43,307 nucleotides of DNA, from positions 1 to 43,307 of the forward strand of contig JACZJI010000123.1 in assembly GCA_014860665.1 (NCBI GenBank). The letters run 5' to 3'. Under the pieces are notes generated by a model that was given only the letters and a program-made list of their open reading frames with translations, ran no database searches and had not been told where the DNA came from. The number at the start of each line of letters is the position of its first letter. The first letter of the stretch is position 1. This stretch comes from Bacteroidales bacterium (lineage in GTDB: Bacteria; Bacteroidota; Bacteroidia; Bacteroidales; F082). The position numbers and the translations under genes were made by a program. Positions 1 through 8,608 of this stretch are shown in pieces.

Positions 1-114
1 GGCTTAATTCGTTCAACCTTTGTGTTAAATGAAGAAGGTAAGATTGAAGAAATCTTTTCTAAAGTAAATACGAAAGAACATACCGAGCAAATCATTAAGA
101 AATTAAAACTATAA
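1..114 (+). CDS. bcp: thiol peroxidase (Bcp/AhpC-TSA peroxiredoxin), C-terminal end only
   Basis: Frame 1 is open from the window edge to the TAA at 112-114 and encodes the last 37 residues of a protein. The segment [19 protein letters not shown] followed by a lysine-rich helix and IIKKLKL is typical of the C-terminus of bacterioferritin-comigratory-protein peroxiredoxins, which reduce hydroperoxides with thioredoxin. The catalytic cysteines lie upstream of the window, so the call rests on the tail alone. Only 4 bases separate the stop from the recA start, so the two genes are probably co-transcribed. Confidence 0.7.
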   Translation, partial: GLIRSTFVLNEEGKIEEIFSKVNTKEHTEQIIKKLKL

Positions 115-118
115 TAAA

Positions 119-1150
119 ATGACAACCGAAAAAGCTGACCAAAACCTGGAAAAAGAAAGGGAAAATAAACTCAAAGCTCTGGAAGCTACATTAGGGAAAC
201 TTGAGAAAGCTTATGGCAAAGGAGCCATTATGAAATTAGGAGGCGCTCCTATTGAAAAAGTTGCCGTGATTTCGACCGGTTCAATAGGTTTGGATTATGC
301 ACTGGGCGTTGGAGGATTTCCTAAAGGACGTGTAATTGAAATTTACGGACCTGAATCTTCAGGTAAAACAACGCTGGCTTTGCATGCTATTGCCGAGGCA
401 CAAAAAAAAGGCGGTATAGCTGCCTTTATTGATGCAGAGCATGCTTTTGACCGTTTTTATGCCGGTAAACTTGGTGTAGATATTGAGAACCTGTTGATTT
501 CCCAACCTGATAATGGTGAACAGGCATTAGAAATTACAGATAACCTAATCCGCTCAGGTGCCATTGATGTTATCGTGATCGACTCTGTAGCCGCTCTTAC
601 GCCAAAAAGCGAAATTGAAGGTGAAATGGGCGATTCAAAAATGGGTTTGCAGGCCAGACTGATGTCTCAGGCTTTACGTAAACTCACCGGTAATATCAGC
701 AAAACCAATACAGTCTGCATTTTTATCAACCAGCTTCGTGATAAAATTGGGGTAATGTTTGGAAGCCCGGAGACAACTACTGGCGGTAATGCGCTCAAAT
801 TCTATTCTTCCGTACGCCTTGACATCAGAAGAGTAAGCCAGATCAAGGATACAGAAACTGTTAATGGTAACAGGGTCCGCGTAAAGGTGGTGAAGAACAA
901 AGTTGCTCCGCCTTTCAGGAAAGCTGAATTTGATATTATTTATGGTGAAGGGATATCAAAAATTGGAGAAATTATCGATCTTGGTGTTGAAAATGAGATT
1001 ATTAAGAAAAGCGGTTCCTGGTTTAGTTATGGTGAAACCAAGCTGGGGCAGGGACGTGATGCTGTAAAAAGTATTTTGCTGGATAATCCTGAGATTATGG
1101 AAGAATTGGAACAGAAAATTACAACAGCACTGAATGAAAAAGAAGAATAG
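119..1150 (+). CDS. recA: recombinase RecA
   Basis: 343 residues, the normal RecA length. RecA is the ATP-dependent strand-exchange protein and the co-protease for LexA-type repressors. The Walker A motif GPESSGKTT lies near residues 77-85. The family signatures [19 protein letters not shown], the L2-region segment [27 protein letters not shown], and the [11 protein letters not shown] start of the core are all present. The C-terminus is short and acidic (ALNEKEE), as is usual. It follows the peroxiredoxin gene by 4 bases and ends at a strong hairpin terminator. Its co-protease role links it to the HTH-S24 repressor at 35834-36634. Confidence 0.98.
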   Translation: MTTEKADQNLEKERENKLKALEATLGKLEKAYGKGAIMKLGGAPIEKVAVISTGSIGLDYALGVGGFPKGRVIEIYGPESSGKTTLALHAIAEAQKKGGIAAFIDAEHAFDRFYAGKLGVDIENLLISQPDNGEQALEITDNLIRSGAIDVIVIDSVAALTPKSEIEGEMGDSKMGLQARLMSQALRKLTGNISKTNTVCIFINQLRDKIGVMFGSPETTTGGNALKFYSSVRLDIRRVSQIKDTETVNGNRVRVKVVKNKVAPPFRKAEFDIIYGEGISKIGEIIDLGVENEIIKKSGSWFSYGETKLGQGRDAVKSILLDNPEIMEELEQKITTALNEKEE

Positions 1151-1167
1151 AAAAGATCGTTTATAAA

Positions 1168-1199
1168 CAAAAAGCCATCTAGAAATAGATGGCTTTTTG
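1168..1199 (+). terminator. intrinsic terminator after recA, possibly bidirectional
   Basis: A 12-bp perfect stem (AAAAAGCCATCT with AGATGGCTTTTT, loop 1181-1186) is followed by a T-rich tail. It begins 18 bases after the recA stop. The left arm starts with an A run, so on the minus strand the hairpin also ends in T residues and can terminate the convergent Hpt gene. Confidence 0.88.
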
Positions 1200-1234
1200 T
1201 TTTTCAGATTAAGGTACGTTTATAGTAAACAACC

Positions 1235-1582
1235 TTACGTATAATTTTTCTTTAATTCGCTTAGCTCTTTCACCATCACATCAGCTTTTTCTTTTAATTC
1301 TGAATATAACTCATCAATGTCAGAAAAGTCTTTATTTGTACCTTTCATTTCCATAGTTCTTGCCACATTTTGAACATCAGGAGCTATGAAATTTGCAACT
1401 ACTCCTTTTAAACTATGTGCATTAAACCTTAGCTGGTCAAAATCTTTTTGATCGATGTTGGTTTTGATGGTATTCATTCTCAACGGATATTCTTCAAGAA
1501 AGATATTGATAATATCCAAAACTACTTCTTTATCAAAATACTGGAAATTTTCCTGAAACCTGTCTTTTTCAATAATAGGCAT
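1235..1582 (-). CDS. Hpt (histidine phosphotransfer) domain protein
   Basis: 115 residues forming a single Hpt four-helix domain. Such proteins shuttle phosphate between hybrid histidine kinases and response regulators in the cytoplasm. The phospho-acceptor is His56 within NAHSLKGVVANFIAP, a textbook Hpt motif (H-S-L-K-G). There are no membrane segments and no attached kinase domain. Its partner kinase is not identifiable here; the histidine kinase at 40486-42867 has no receiver domain and is not an obvious partner. It is convergent with recA and lies just upstream of feoAB on the same strand (98-base gap), without clear functional linkage. Confidence 0.85.
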   Translation of the reverse strand: MPIIEKDRFQENFQYFDKEVVLDIINIFLEEYPLRMNTIKTNIDQKDFDQLRFNAHSLKGVVANFIAPDVQNVARTMEMKGTNKDFSDIDELYSELKEKADVMVKELSELKKNYT

Positions 1583-1680
1583 ACTGTTAATTTTTTATGA
1601 TTTAAGATAAATCATGTCAAAAATAAAAAAAAACAGAATGGCACATGGCTATATCAGCCGAAAACCTAAATATTCTGGTT

Positions 1681-4200
1681 TCAGAAGCCTAATAATTTTC
1701 CGCCTTGATAAACAATGAAGGAAACTATCCAGGCAAGGGAGGTAGTGTAAATTGCCATAAATGCTGACCATTTCCACTTACCTGATTCGTTTCTGATAGC
1801 TGCAATTACTGCAATGCATGGGAAATAGATCAGAACAAACAGTAAGAAAGCAAGGGCTATCAATGGAGAATAGACACGTTGCCCCTTGTGAGGTCCTTTA
1901 GTGTAAGTCATGTTAGAAAGCCGTTGTGCTAAGCCCTCGTTCTTTTCTCCAACCGATGGAGGATAAAGAACGCCCATAGTTGAAACTACAACTTCTTTGG
2001 CAGCACTTCCGGCCATCAAACTAACGCCCATTTTCCAGTCAAATCCCAATGGTTTTATAACGGGTTCAATAAAGTGCCCAATTCTCCCAATCATAGAGTT
2101 TTCCTGTTTTTTGGCGGCTAATTGTGCATTTAAAATAGATATGTCCTGGTCTTTTTGTTGCTGGAGCTTATTAATTTCTTCTTTTGAAATACCAGGTTGT
2201 TTTATTTTTTGAAGAAAAGAAGCTTCTACAAGTTGTTCTTTCTGATTAAACTGACCTTCATATTTTTTTCCTGTAGGAAAGTATCCTAAAGCCCAGATTA
2301 TAATAGACGCTAGTAAAATAACGGTCCCCATTTTTTTGAGATATTGTTCTCCTTTAAACCAAGTCTGTTTCAGAACTGCTGAAGCGCGTGGAATACGGTA
2401 GGGAGGGAGCTCCATCACAAAAGGCAATGTATTTACTTTAAAAAGCGTTTTTTTGAAGATCCAGGCTACGATTCCGGCGAGAATAATTCCTAACAAATAA
2501 ATTCCAAACAAAATAGTTCCTTGGTAATATGGAAAAAATGCACTGATTATCAAAATGTAAACAGCATAACGAGCACTGCACGACATAAATGGAATAATCA
2601 GCATGGTGACAAGCCGGTCGTTTTTATTTTCGATAGTACGGGTGGCCATAATGGCTGGAACATTACATCCGAATCCCATCAGCATGGGGATAAAGGATTT
2701 TCCGTGAAGCCCTATCTTATGCATAAGTTTATCTACGATGAAAGCCACCCGTGCCATATAGCCAGTGGATTCCATCAAGGTAATGAAAAAGAATAATATC
2801 AAGATATTGGGAAGAAATACGATGACGCCTCCGACTCCGCCCAGAATACCATTCACCAGCAAATCACGTAATACACTGGCTGGTAAAACCTGGACAAGTA
2901 AATTGCTAAGCCAGTTGATAAAGTTGGAGATCCAGCTCATAGGATATTGACCCAGCTCAAAGGTGGTCTCAAAAGTAATCCACATGGCAAACAGGAATAT
3001 CGGATAACTCAGCAGCTTACCTGTGACGACAGAGTCGATAATGCGACTTCTGGAAATTTTGTCCTCTTTTTTGGGAACTTTTAGAGTCTCTTTTAGCGCA
3101 CCTTCAATGAAACCATATTTCGAGTCAGTAATAATAGTTTCCATGGTTTCATTAAGACTCTTTTCAATTCCTTCGGCTTCCTGAGCTGCTGCATTCAGTA
3201 TTTCATCAGCATTTTTACAGTATTGTTTTACACGTTCGATTTCCTGTTGGTCGTTTTCGAGTAATTTCAAAGAAATGTATCGTGGCGCAATTCTGTTTGT
3301 AAGAGCCTCATTTCCAGTTTTGTTTATTGGGACCTGTAAAGCTTTTATAGCTTTTTCGATTTCTTGGCCATAATTGATGTGAATGTGTCTCACAATTGGT
3401 TCACGATCTTCGTAAACCTCAATAATTTTATTAAAGAGCTTTCCGATCCCGTTTCCTTTTGACCCCACCGTGTGCACCATCGGAATACCAATCATGGACG
3501 AAAGCATATCAACATCCAACTGGTTTCCAGATTGAAGGAATTCATCCCACATATTCAGTGCAATAACCACTTTCATATCCATATCGATGAGCTGTGTGGT
3601 CAGGTAGAGATTCCTTTCCAGATTGCTTGAATCAACCACATTCAGAATCACATCGGGTAGTTCGTTGACCAGATGACTGCGTACATACAATTCCTCCGGA
3701 CTGTAACTAGTTATGGAGTATGTTCCGGGCAGGTCGACCAGCTTAAAGGTATAACCTCCATGCCTGAAAGTTGCCTGCTTTGCATCGACAGTAACGCCGC
3801 CATAGTTACCAACTTTCTCTTTGGAATGAGAAGCATAGTTGAAAACAGTAGTTTTTCCGCTATTAGGATTGCCTACTAGAGCAACATTGATGGTTTTTCC
3901 GTGAGGTGCATTTACAATTTTTAAGGTCGATTCCAGTTCGAAAGTACCCTGAAAATTTGAATTTGAGAAACCATTGAGATCTGTTTTTACTTCAATGAGC
4001 GCAGCTTCGCTGTGTCGTAAAGAAACCTCATAACCCATGATGTTGTACTGTACAGGATCTTTCATCGGTGCTTCTTTAACGACGATGACCTGTTTCCCTG
4101 CTACGAAGCCCATTTCGATGATCCTTTTACGAAATGCACCTCTTCCTTTTACTTTGGTTATATATGCTTTGTCGCCACTTTTAAGTTCTGCGAGTGTCAT
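1681..4200 (-). CDS. feoB: ferrous iron transporter, FeoA-FeoB fusion
   Basis: 839 residues. Residues 1-75 are a FeoA (SH3-like) domain. A FeoB G domain follows: G1 GNPNSGKT (110-117), G3 DLPG (156-159), and G4 in ALNMWDEF. The C-terminal half is the polytopic FeoB membrane domain with two Gate regions carrying the conserved cysteines GFGCNVPAIMATRT and MSCSARYAVY. It imports Fe2+ across the inner membrane, mostly under anoxic conditions. The FeoA-FeoB fusion is common in Bacteroidota. A perfect palindrome at 4267-4284, 67-84 bases upstream of the start, shares its 14-base core with one beside the Fnr-like regulator, suggesting anaerobic control (inference). The upstream DUF5063 gene is on the same strand. 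Confidence 0.96.
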   Translation of the reverse strand: MTLAELKSGDKAYITKVKGRGAFRKRIIEMGFVAGKQVIVVKEAPMKDPVQYNIMGYEVSLRHSEAALIEVKTDLNGFSNSNFQGTFELESTLKIVNAPHGKTINVALVGNPNSGKTTVFNYASHSKEKVGNYGGVTVDAKQATFRHGGYTFKLVDLPGTYSITSYSPEELYVRSHLVNELPDVILNVVDSSNLERNLYLTTQLIDMDMKVVIALNMWDEFLQSGNQLDVDMLSSMIGIPMVHTVGSKGNGIGKLFNKIIEVYEDREPIVRHIHINYGQEIEKAIKALQVPINKTGNEALTNRIAPRYISLKLLENDQQEIERVKQYCKNADEILNAAAQEAEGIEKSLNETMETIITDSKYGFIEGALKETLKVPKKEDKISRSRIIDSVVTGKLLSYPIFLFAMWITFETTFELGQYPMSWISNFINWLSNLLVQVLPASVLRDLLVNGILGGVGGVIVFLPNILILFFFITLMESTGYMARVAFIVDKLMHKIGLHGKSFIPMLMGFGCNVPAIMATRTIENKNDRLVTMLIIPFMSCSARYAVYILIISAFFPYYQGTILFGIYLLGIILAGIVAWIFKKTLFKVNTLPFVMELPPYRIPRASAVLKQTWFKGEQYLKKMGTVILLASIIIWALGYFPTGKKYEGQFNQKEQLVEASFLQKIKQPGISKEEINKLQQQKDQDISILNAQLAAKKQENSMIGRIGHFIEPVIKPLGFDWKMGVSLMAGSAAKEVVVSTMGVLYPPSVGEKNEGLAQRLSNMTYTKGPHKGQRVYSPLIALAFLLFVLIYFPCIAVIAAIRNESGKWKWSAFMAIYTTSLAWIVSFIVYQGGKLLGF

Positions 4201-4244
4201 TCTGCTAATTTTGTTGCAAAGGACATCATTTCTTGATCTTCAGG

Positions 4245-4266
4245 GAATACCCAGAAATAGGTATTC
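4245..4266 (-). other. hairpin in the feoAB leader
   Basis: GAATACC (4245-4251) and GGTATTC (4260-4266) form a 7-bp perfect inverted repeat directly beside the longer palindrome at 4267-4284. There is no T run after it on the minus strand, so it is not a convincing terminator. It could be part of the regulatory region or of the feoAB 5' leader. Confidence 0.35.
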
Positions 4267-4284
4267 TTATAACTTTTGTTATAA
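4267..4284. promoter_or_regulatory. palindromic operator candidate upstream of feoAB
   Basis: TTATAAC-TTTT-GTTATAA: two perfect 7-base half-sites around a 4-base spacer. The geometry matches Crp/Fnr-family sites (5-base halves, N4 spacer). The core ATAACTTTTGTTAT recurs at 30538-30551, upstream of the Fnr-like gene. It overlaps the 3' end of the DUF5063 gene. A weak promoter-like GTCCTTTG on the minus strand (plus 4217-4224) would place the site about 61-66 bases upstream of transcription, a usual activator distance, but that promoter is a poor match. Confidence 0.6.
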
Positions 4285-4836
4285 ATTGTCCCATGATTGA
4301 AGAAAAGCAGGAGGTTCCTGTTCAGATTCGTGCAGCAAATGGTGAATTTTGGGCATCATGGTAGTGATGCGGTAGCCCCAGTGAGTAGCAAACAGATTCC
4401 GGCATTCATTTACAGCATTTTCTCTTGCTGCTAATGTATTTTTTTGATATAACATGATGAAGTCTTCCATGTCCTGATAAATATCTGTAAGATTTTCGGC
4501 AAGACTTGCCTTGATAGGTTCGTTTTCATTGATGTACTGCGGATCGATCATCCAGAATTCATCTTTGGTGCCCATTTTTTCTCTCAAAACATAAAAAGTA
4601 TTTTCCCATTCTTCAGCTGTAACAAAGCGTTCGTTTGCTTCCGGATTTTGAACCGTTACTTCCGGAATCAGGCTGCCTTTCAGATAAAGTAAAGGTCCCA
4701 TCCTGTAAATGAATTCCAGAACGTCATTAACTGTTTTATTACTCACATTTTGAATAAAATAACAGTACTCGTTGGCAACTGTCAGCATTTCCAAAACCGG
4801 TTTGCTGATGGTGATATCATCAATGTAGCTACTCAT
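4279..4836 (-). CDS. DUF5063 domain-containing protein
   Basis: 185 residues, soluble, of unknown function. The segment EMLTVANEYCYFIQNV followed by a helix ending in GPLLYLKGSLIPEV is the pattern I associate with the Bacteroidota DUF5063 family. The C-terminal part has many aromatics (THWGYRITTMMPKIHHLL). I chose the Met at 4836 because the 23 residues encoded upstream in frame look unlike the family and have no ribosome-binding signal. No catalytic motif, signal peptide or membrane segment is visible. The stop lies within the palindrome upstream of feoAB, so the two genes may be expressed together, but no shared role can be inferred. Confidence 0.72.
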   Translation of the reverse strand: MSSYIDDITISKPVLEMLTVANEYCYFIQNVSNKTVNDVLEFIYRMGPLLYLKGSLIPEVTVQNPEANERFVTAEEWENTFYVLREKMGTKDEFWMIDPQYINENEPIKASLAENLTDIYQDMEDFIMLYQKNTLAARENAVNECRNLFATHWGYRITTMMPKIHHLLHESEQEPPAFLQSWDNL

Positions 4837-4925
4837 CAAAAAAGTTTTTGCAAAAATAATGGAATTCTTGAAAGCAATGTTTGGAAAAGGACATTCGGAA
4901 CTCACTTCAGTCTATGAAAACCAAT

Positions 4926-4977
4926 AAAAAAACCGGCAACCGGGAAGTATGAGAACCTCCAATGGCTACCGGTTTTT
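4926..4977 (-). terminator. intrinsic terminator after the hexose-phosphate mutase operon
   Basis: Read on the minus strand, AAAAACCGG pairs with CCGGTTTTT as a 9-bp outer stem around an imperfect, partly paired interior, and a T run follows. It sits 16 bases past the stop of the mutase gene, the last gene of the sugar-nucleotide operon. It also lies upstream of the DUF5063 gene, separating the two units. Confidence 0.8.
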
Positions 4978-4992
4978 CGTCTAAACTAAAAC

Positions 4993-6726
4993 TTACAGAT
5001 TTAATTCTTTAATAATGTTGTCGATATGAGTTTTTAGCTCCTGATTTACCTTGTCAAAATCTTCTTTTCGTTCCAGCTTTTTCTTCATTCCGAAATAAAA
5101 TTTGATTTTGGGTTCAGTGCCGGAAGGCCTGACACTTATTTTAGAACCATCTTCAGTAAAGAATTGAAGCACATTAGATTTTGGAAGGTCAATCGGACTT
5201 TCAGTACCTGTTTTTACATCTTTACTAGTAGAAGAAAGATAATCTTTGATGGTCACTACAGGAGAATCGCCAAGACTTTTGGGAGGTGTGGAACGGAAAT
5301 CATCCATAATCTTTTTAATCTCTTCGGCCCCGGCTTTTCCTTTTCTGACAACTGATACAAGATCTTCTTTGTAAAAACCGAATTTCAGATAAAGCTCTTT
5401 GAGTAATTCCATCATGGATTTACCCTGATTGGCAGCCCAGGCTGCTGTTTCAGCAATCATCGAACAGGAAATCACGGCATCTTTATCGCGGACAAAATCA
5501 CCGACAAGATAACCATAGCTTTCTTCACCACCGCCGATAAATGTCTGAATACCTTCATATTTCTTAATGATATCAGCAATAAATTTGAATCCTGTGAGCA
5601 CATCGTAGTGTTTAACATCATATTCATCTGCAATATTGGAAAGGAGTTCGGATGTTACTATGGTTTTAACAATGTATTCCTTTCCTGTAAGCTTCTGATT
5701 TTCTTTCCACTTGTGGAGGAGATACTCTATCAGCAATGATGCTGTCTGGTTTCCGTTCAGCAACACAAAATCATCTCCGTCTTTTACTGCGACACCCACA
5801 CGGTCGGCGTCTGGGTCCGTAGCAAGTACAATATCAGCATCGATTTCCCGAGCTTCATTGATAGCCATTTCCATTGCTGCATGTTCCTCAGGATTGGGTG
5901 ATTTCACCGTTGGAAAGTTGCCATCAGCAATCGCTTGTTTTGGAACAATATGTACGTTTTCAAAACCAAATTTTTCCAATGCTTTAGGCACCAATTTGAT
6001 ACCTGTTCCGTGCAACGGGGTATAAACGATTTTCAGTGCTTTCTGTTTCTGAATGATTTCCGGAGAGAGACTCAGTGCCTTTACTTTCTCAAGATAGACT
6101 TTATCTACTTCTTCACCAATGATCTCAATCAGATTGGAATTACCGTCAAACTTCACTTCAGAAATGCTAGCAATTTTGTTTACTTCATTGATGACGTTTT
6201 TGTCATGCGGACTGATCAGCTGGCCCCCATCATCCCAATAGGCTTTGTAGCCATTGTATTCCTTGGGATTGTGCGATGCAGTGATCATAATACCCCCTTG
6301 ACATCCAAGATATCTTATAGCAAAAGAAAGCTCTGGAGTAGGCCGGAGGTCGTCGAAAAGAAATACTTTGATACCGTTAGCAGAAAAAATATCCGCTGAA
6401 ATTTTTGCAAATTCCCGGCTATTATTTCTAGAATCAAATGACACGGCAACTTTGATGGAAACATTTTTGAAGTTTTTCTTCAGATAGTTGCTAAACCCTT
6501 GCGTAGCAGCGCCAACAGTGTATTTATTCATCCGGTTGGAGCCGACACCCATAATGCCACGAAGTCCACCGGTTCCGAATTCCAGATCGCGATAAAAAGC
6601 ATCTGTAAATTCCTGCGGATCACCTTCCATCATTTTACGGACAGCGTTTTTTGTATCTTCATCGTAAGGCCCTTCAAGCCACACATTGGCTTTTTCCAAT
6701 ACAACGGGATCTATATTCGTTTTCAT
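4993..6726 (-). CDS. phosphoglucomutase/phosphomannomutase (alpha-D-phosphohexomutase)
   Basis: 577 residues, the size of the long PGM2/YbbT-like branch of the superfamily. It interconverts hexose 1- and 6-phosphates, supplying glucose 1-phosphate for UDP-glucose or dTDP-glucose. The catalytic phosphoserine is Ser151 in ITASHNPKEYNGYK. The Mg2+ loop DPDADR is at 304-309, the sugar-binding loop is GGEESYGYL, and the phosphate-binding site is RPSGTEPKIKFYF near the C-terminus. It is last in an operon with rfbD, uxs and ugd (5-base gap to rfbD). Exact sugar preference (glucose or mannose) cannot be read from sequence. Confidence 0.93.
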   Translation of the reverse strand: MKTNIDPVVLEKANVWLEGPYDEDTKNAVRKMMEGDPQEFTDAFYRDLEFGTGGLRGIMGVGSNRMNKYTVGAATQGFSNYLKKNFKNVSIKVAVSFDSRNNSREFAKISADIFSANGIKVFLFDDLRPTPELSFAIRYLGCQGGIMITASHNPKEYNGYKAYWDDGGQLISPHDKNVINEVNKIASISEVKFDGNSNLIEIIGEEVDKVYLEKVKALSLSPEIIQKQKALKIVYTPLHGTGIKLVPKALEKFGFENVHIVPKQAIADGNFPTVKSPNPEEHAAMEMAINEAREIDADIVLATDPDADRVGVAVKDGDDFVLLNGNQTASLLIEYLLHKWKENQKLTGKEYIVKTIVTSELLSNIADEYDVKHYDVLTGFKFIADIIKKYEGIQTFIGGGEESYGYLVGDFVRDKDAVISCSMIAETAAWAANQGKSMMELLKELYLKFGFYKEDLVSVVRKGKAGAEEIKKIMDDFRSTPPKSLGDSPVVTIKDYLSSTSKDVKTGTESPIDLPKSNVLQFFTEDGSKISVRPSGTEPKIKFYFGMKKKLERKEDFDKVNQELKTHIDNIIKELNL

Positions 6727-6731
6727 GGTAA

Positions 6732-7595
6732 TTAATTTTCTAATTGTTTAAGAACCAGTTTTAGACTGTCAAGCCAATAAGGTACTTCTACCTGAAAATC
6801 TTTTTTGATTTTCGATTTGTTCAGTACACTGTAAAAAGGTCGGCTTGCTTTTACCGGAAAATCTTTTGATTCTATGGCTTTTACTTGGCATTTAATGCCG
6901 CTTTCGCGAAAAATCGCCTGTGCAAAATCATACCAGCTGATGACTCCTTCGTTACTGTAATGATAAATGGAAACGCCCTGTTTTATTTTATCTGATGACA
7001 AAATATCCAGGATTGCTTTGGCCAGATCCCCGGCGTACGTGGGTGTGCCAACCTGATCGAAAACCACAGATAGTTCTTTTCTTTCGTGGCCTAACCGCAG
7101 CATAGTTTTTACAAAATTATTTCCGTAGGAAGAATAAAGCCAGGATGTTCTGATGATCAATGCGGTATCTGCAAAGCCAAATACCGCTTTCTCCCCGGCC
7201 AGCTTGGTTTTTCCATACTCAGAATTCGGGTTGGCGGCATCAAATTCCGAATACGGTTTGTGATTCTTTCCATCAAAAACATAATCAGTGGAAATGTGGA
7301 TGAAAGGGATTTCTTTTTTTGAGCAGGCTTTTGCCAGATATACCACCGAAGCGGCGTTAATCAACATGGCAAGTTCGGGTTCGTCTTCGGCTTTGTCAAC
7401 AGCAGTATAGGCGGCACAATTGATGCAAAAATGGAGATCTTCCTTTTCAAAGAAAGTGTTGATAGCATTCTGATCTGTAAGGTTCAGTTCATTAATATCT
7501 GTATAAAGAAATTGAAAATCAGTATACTTTGAAGAAAGCGCTTTGATTTCTGATCCTAATTGCCCATTGCTGCCGGTAACTAATATTCTCTTCAT
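6732..7595 (-). CDS. rfbD: dTDP-4-dehydrorhamnose reductase
   Basis: 287 residues, family-typical. It is an extended short-chain dehydrogenase that reduces dTDP-4-dehydro-L-rhamnose to dTDP-L-rhamnose with NAD(P)H. The Rossmann motif TGSNGQLG is at residues 7-14. The catalytic pair is Tyr127/Lys131 in SEYGKTK, and the RmlD-type segments CINCAAYTAVDKAEDEPELA and STDYVFDG are present. The other three rhamnose genes (rmlA, rmlB, rmlC) are not in the window. It lies between the mutase and uxs with gaps of only 5 bases, so it is co-transcribed with them. Confidence 0.93.
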   Translation of the reverse strand: MKRILVTGSNGQLGSEIKALSSKYTDFQFLYTDINELNLTDQNAINTFFEKEDLHFCINCAAYTAVDKAEDEPELAMLINAASVVYLAKACSKKEIPFIHISTDYVFDGKNHKPYSEFDAANPNSEYGKTKLAGEKAVFGFADTALIIRTSWLYSSYGNNFVKTMLRLGHERKELSVVFDQVGTPTYAGDLAKAILDILSSDKIKQGVSIYHYSNEGVISWYDFAQAIFRESGIKCQVKAIESKDFPVKASRPFYSVLNKSKIKKDFQVEVPYWLDSLKLVLKQLEN

Positions 7596-7600
7596 AAAAA

Positions 7601-8551
7601 CTACAAGCTTGAGTCTGATTTTAACAGTTGGTCGAAATATTCAATGGTTTTGACCAGCCCCTGTTCCAAAGGAATTTTTGGTTCCCAGTTGAGCTTTTCT
7701 TTTGCCAGACTGATATCGGGTTTTCTTTGCATCGGATCATCAGAAGGCAAAGGCTTGTAAACAATTTTAGATTTGGAACCCGTCATGTCAATTACTTTTT
7801 CAGCAAGTTCTAAAATTGTGAATTCGCCAGGATTCCCTGTATTCACAGGTCCTATAAAATCGTCACCGGTAGCCATCATTCTTATCATGGCTTCCACCAG
7901 GTCATCTACATATTGGAAACTACGTGTTTGTTGTCCGTCGCCATAGACTGTAATATCCTCACCCTTAAGTGCCTGAACTATAAAGTTGGAAACAACGCGC
8001 CCATCGTGCGGATGCATGTTAGGACCATAGGTGTTGAAAATTCTGATAATCTTTATCTTAACATTATTCTGAAGATGATAATTCATAAAAAGTGTCTCAG
8101 CAACTCTTTTCCCTTCATCATAGCATGATCTGGTTCCGATTGGATTTACATGTCCCCAATAACTTTCTGTTTGAGGATGCACCTGTGGATCGCCATAAAC
8201 TTCACTTGTCGAAGCTTGCAAGATTTTGGCACGAACTCTTTTCGCCAGCCCCAGCATATTGATTGCTCCCATTACCGATGTTTTTACGGTTTTTATAGGA
8301 TTATACTGATAATGAATAGGAGAAGCAGGACAGGCGAGATTATAAATCTCATCCACTTCCACAAAGAAAGGGCTTGTAACATCGTGTCTGACAACCTCAA
8401 AATATGGATTGTCCATCAGTGGAACGATATTCCTCTTTTGTCCTGTGAAGTAATTATCCAAAGAAATGACTTCGTTTCCTTCTTTTAGAAGGCGCTCGCA
8501 GAGATGTGAACCTATAAAACCGGCACCACCGGTAACAAGAATGCGCTTCAT
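7601..8551 (-). CDS. uxs: UDP-glucuronate decarboxylase (UDP-xylose synthase)
   Basis: 316 residues, an extended SDR. It oxidises and decarboxylates UDP-glucuronate to UDP-xylose. The NAD-binding motif [10 protein letters not shown] is at 7-16 and the catalytic pair is Tyr144/Lys148 in SCYDEGKR. The segments [19 protein letters not shown] and [19 protein letters not shown] are hallmarks of UXS rather than of UDP-galactose epimerase. The gene just upstream on the same strand is UDP-glucose dehydrogenase, which makes its substrate, so the pair gives UDP-glucose to UDP-glucuronate to UDP-xylose. Product use in surface glycan is inferred. Confidence 0.93.
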   Translation of the reverse strand: MKRILVTGGAGFIGSHLCERLLKEGNEVISLDNYFTGQKRNIVPLMDNPYFEVVRHDVTSPFFVEVDEIYNLACPASPIHYQYNPIKTVKTSVMGAINMLGLAKRVRAKILQASTSEVYGDPQVHPQTESYWGHVNPIGTRSCYDEGKRVAETLFMNYHLQNNVKIKIIRIFNTYGPNMHPHDGRVVSNFIVQALKGEDITVYGDGQQTRSFQYVDDLVEAMIRMMATGDDFIGPVNTGNPGEFTILELAEKVIDMTGSKSKIVYKPLPSDDPMQRKPDISLAKEKLNWEPKIPLEQGLVKTIEYFDQLLKSDSSL

Positions 8552-8608
8552 ACTTGGTGTTTAAAATATGTGATAAAAATGACAGCCTTCTTTAGGCTGA
8601 TAAATTAT

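Noticed and set aside
8569..8600. Small CAGCC/GGCTG hairpin between ugd and uxs
   Set aside because: Only a 5-bp stem with no T run in the right place; not a terminator, and the genes are clearly one operon.
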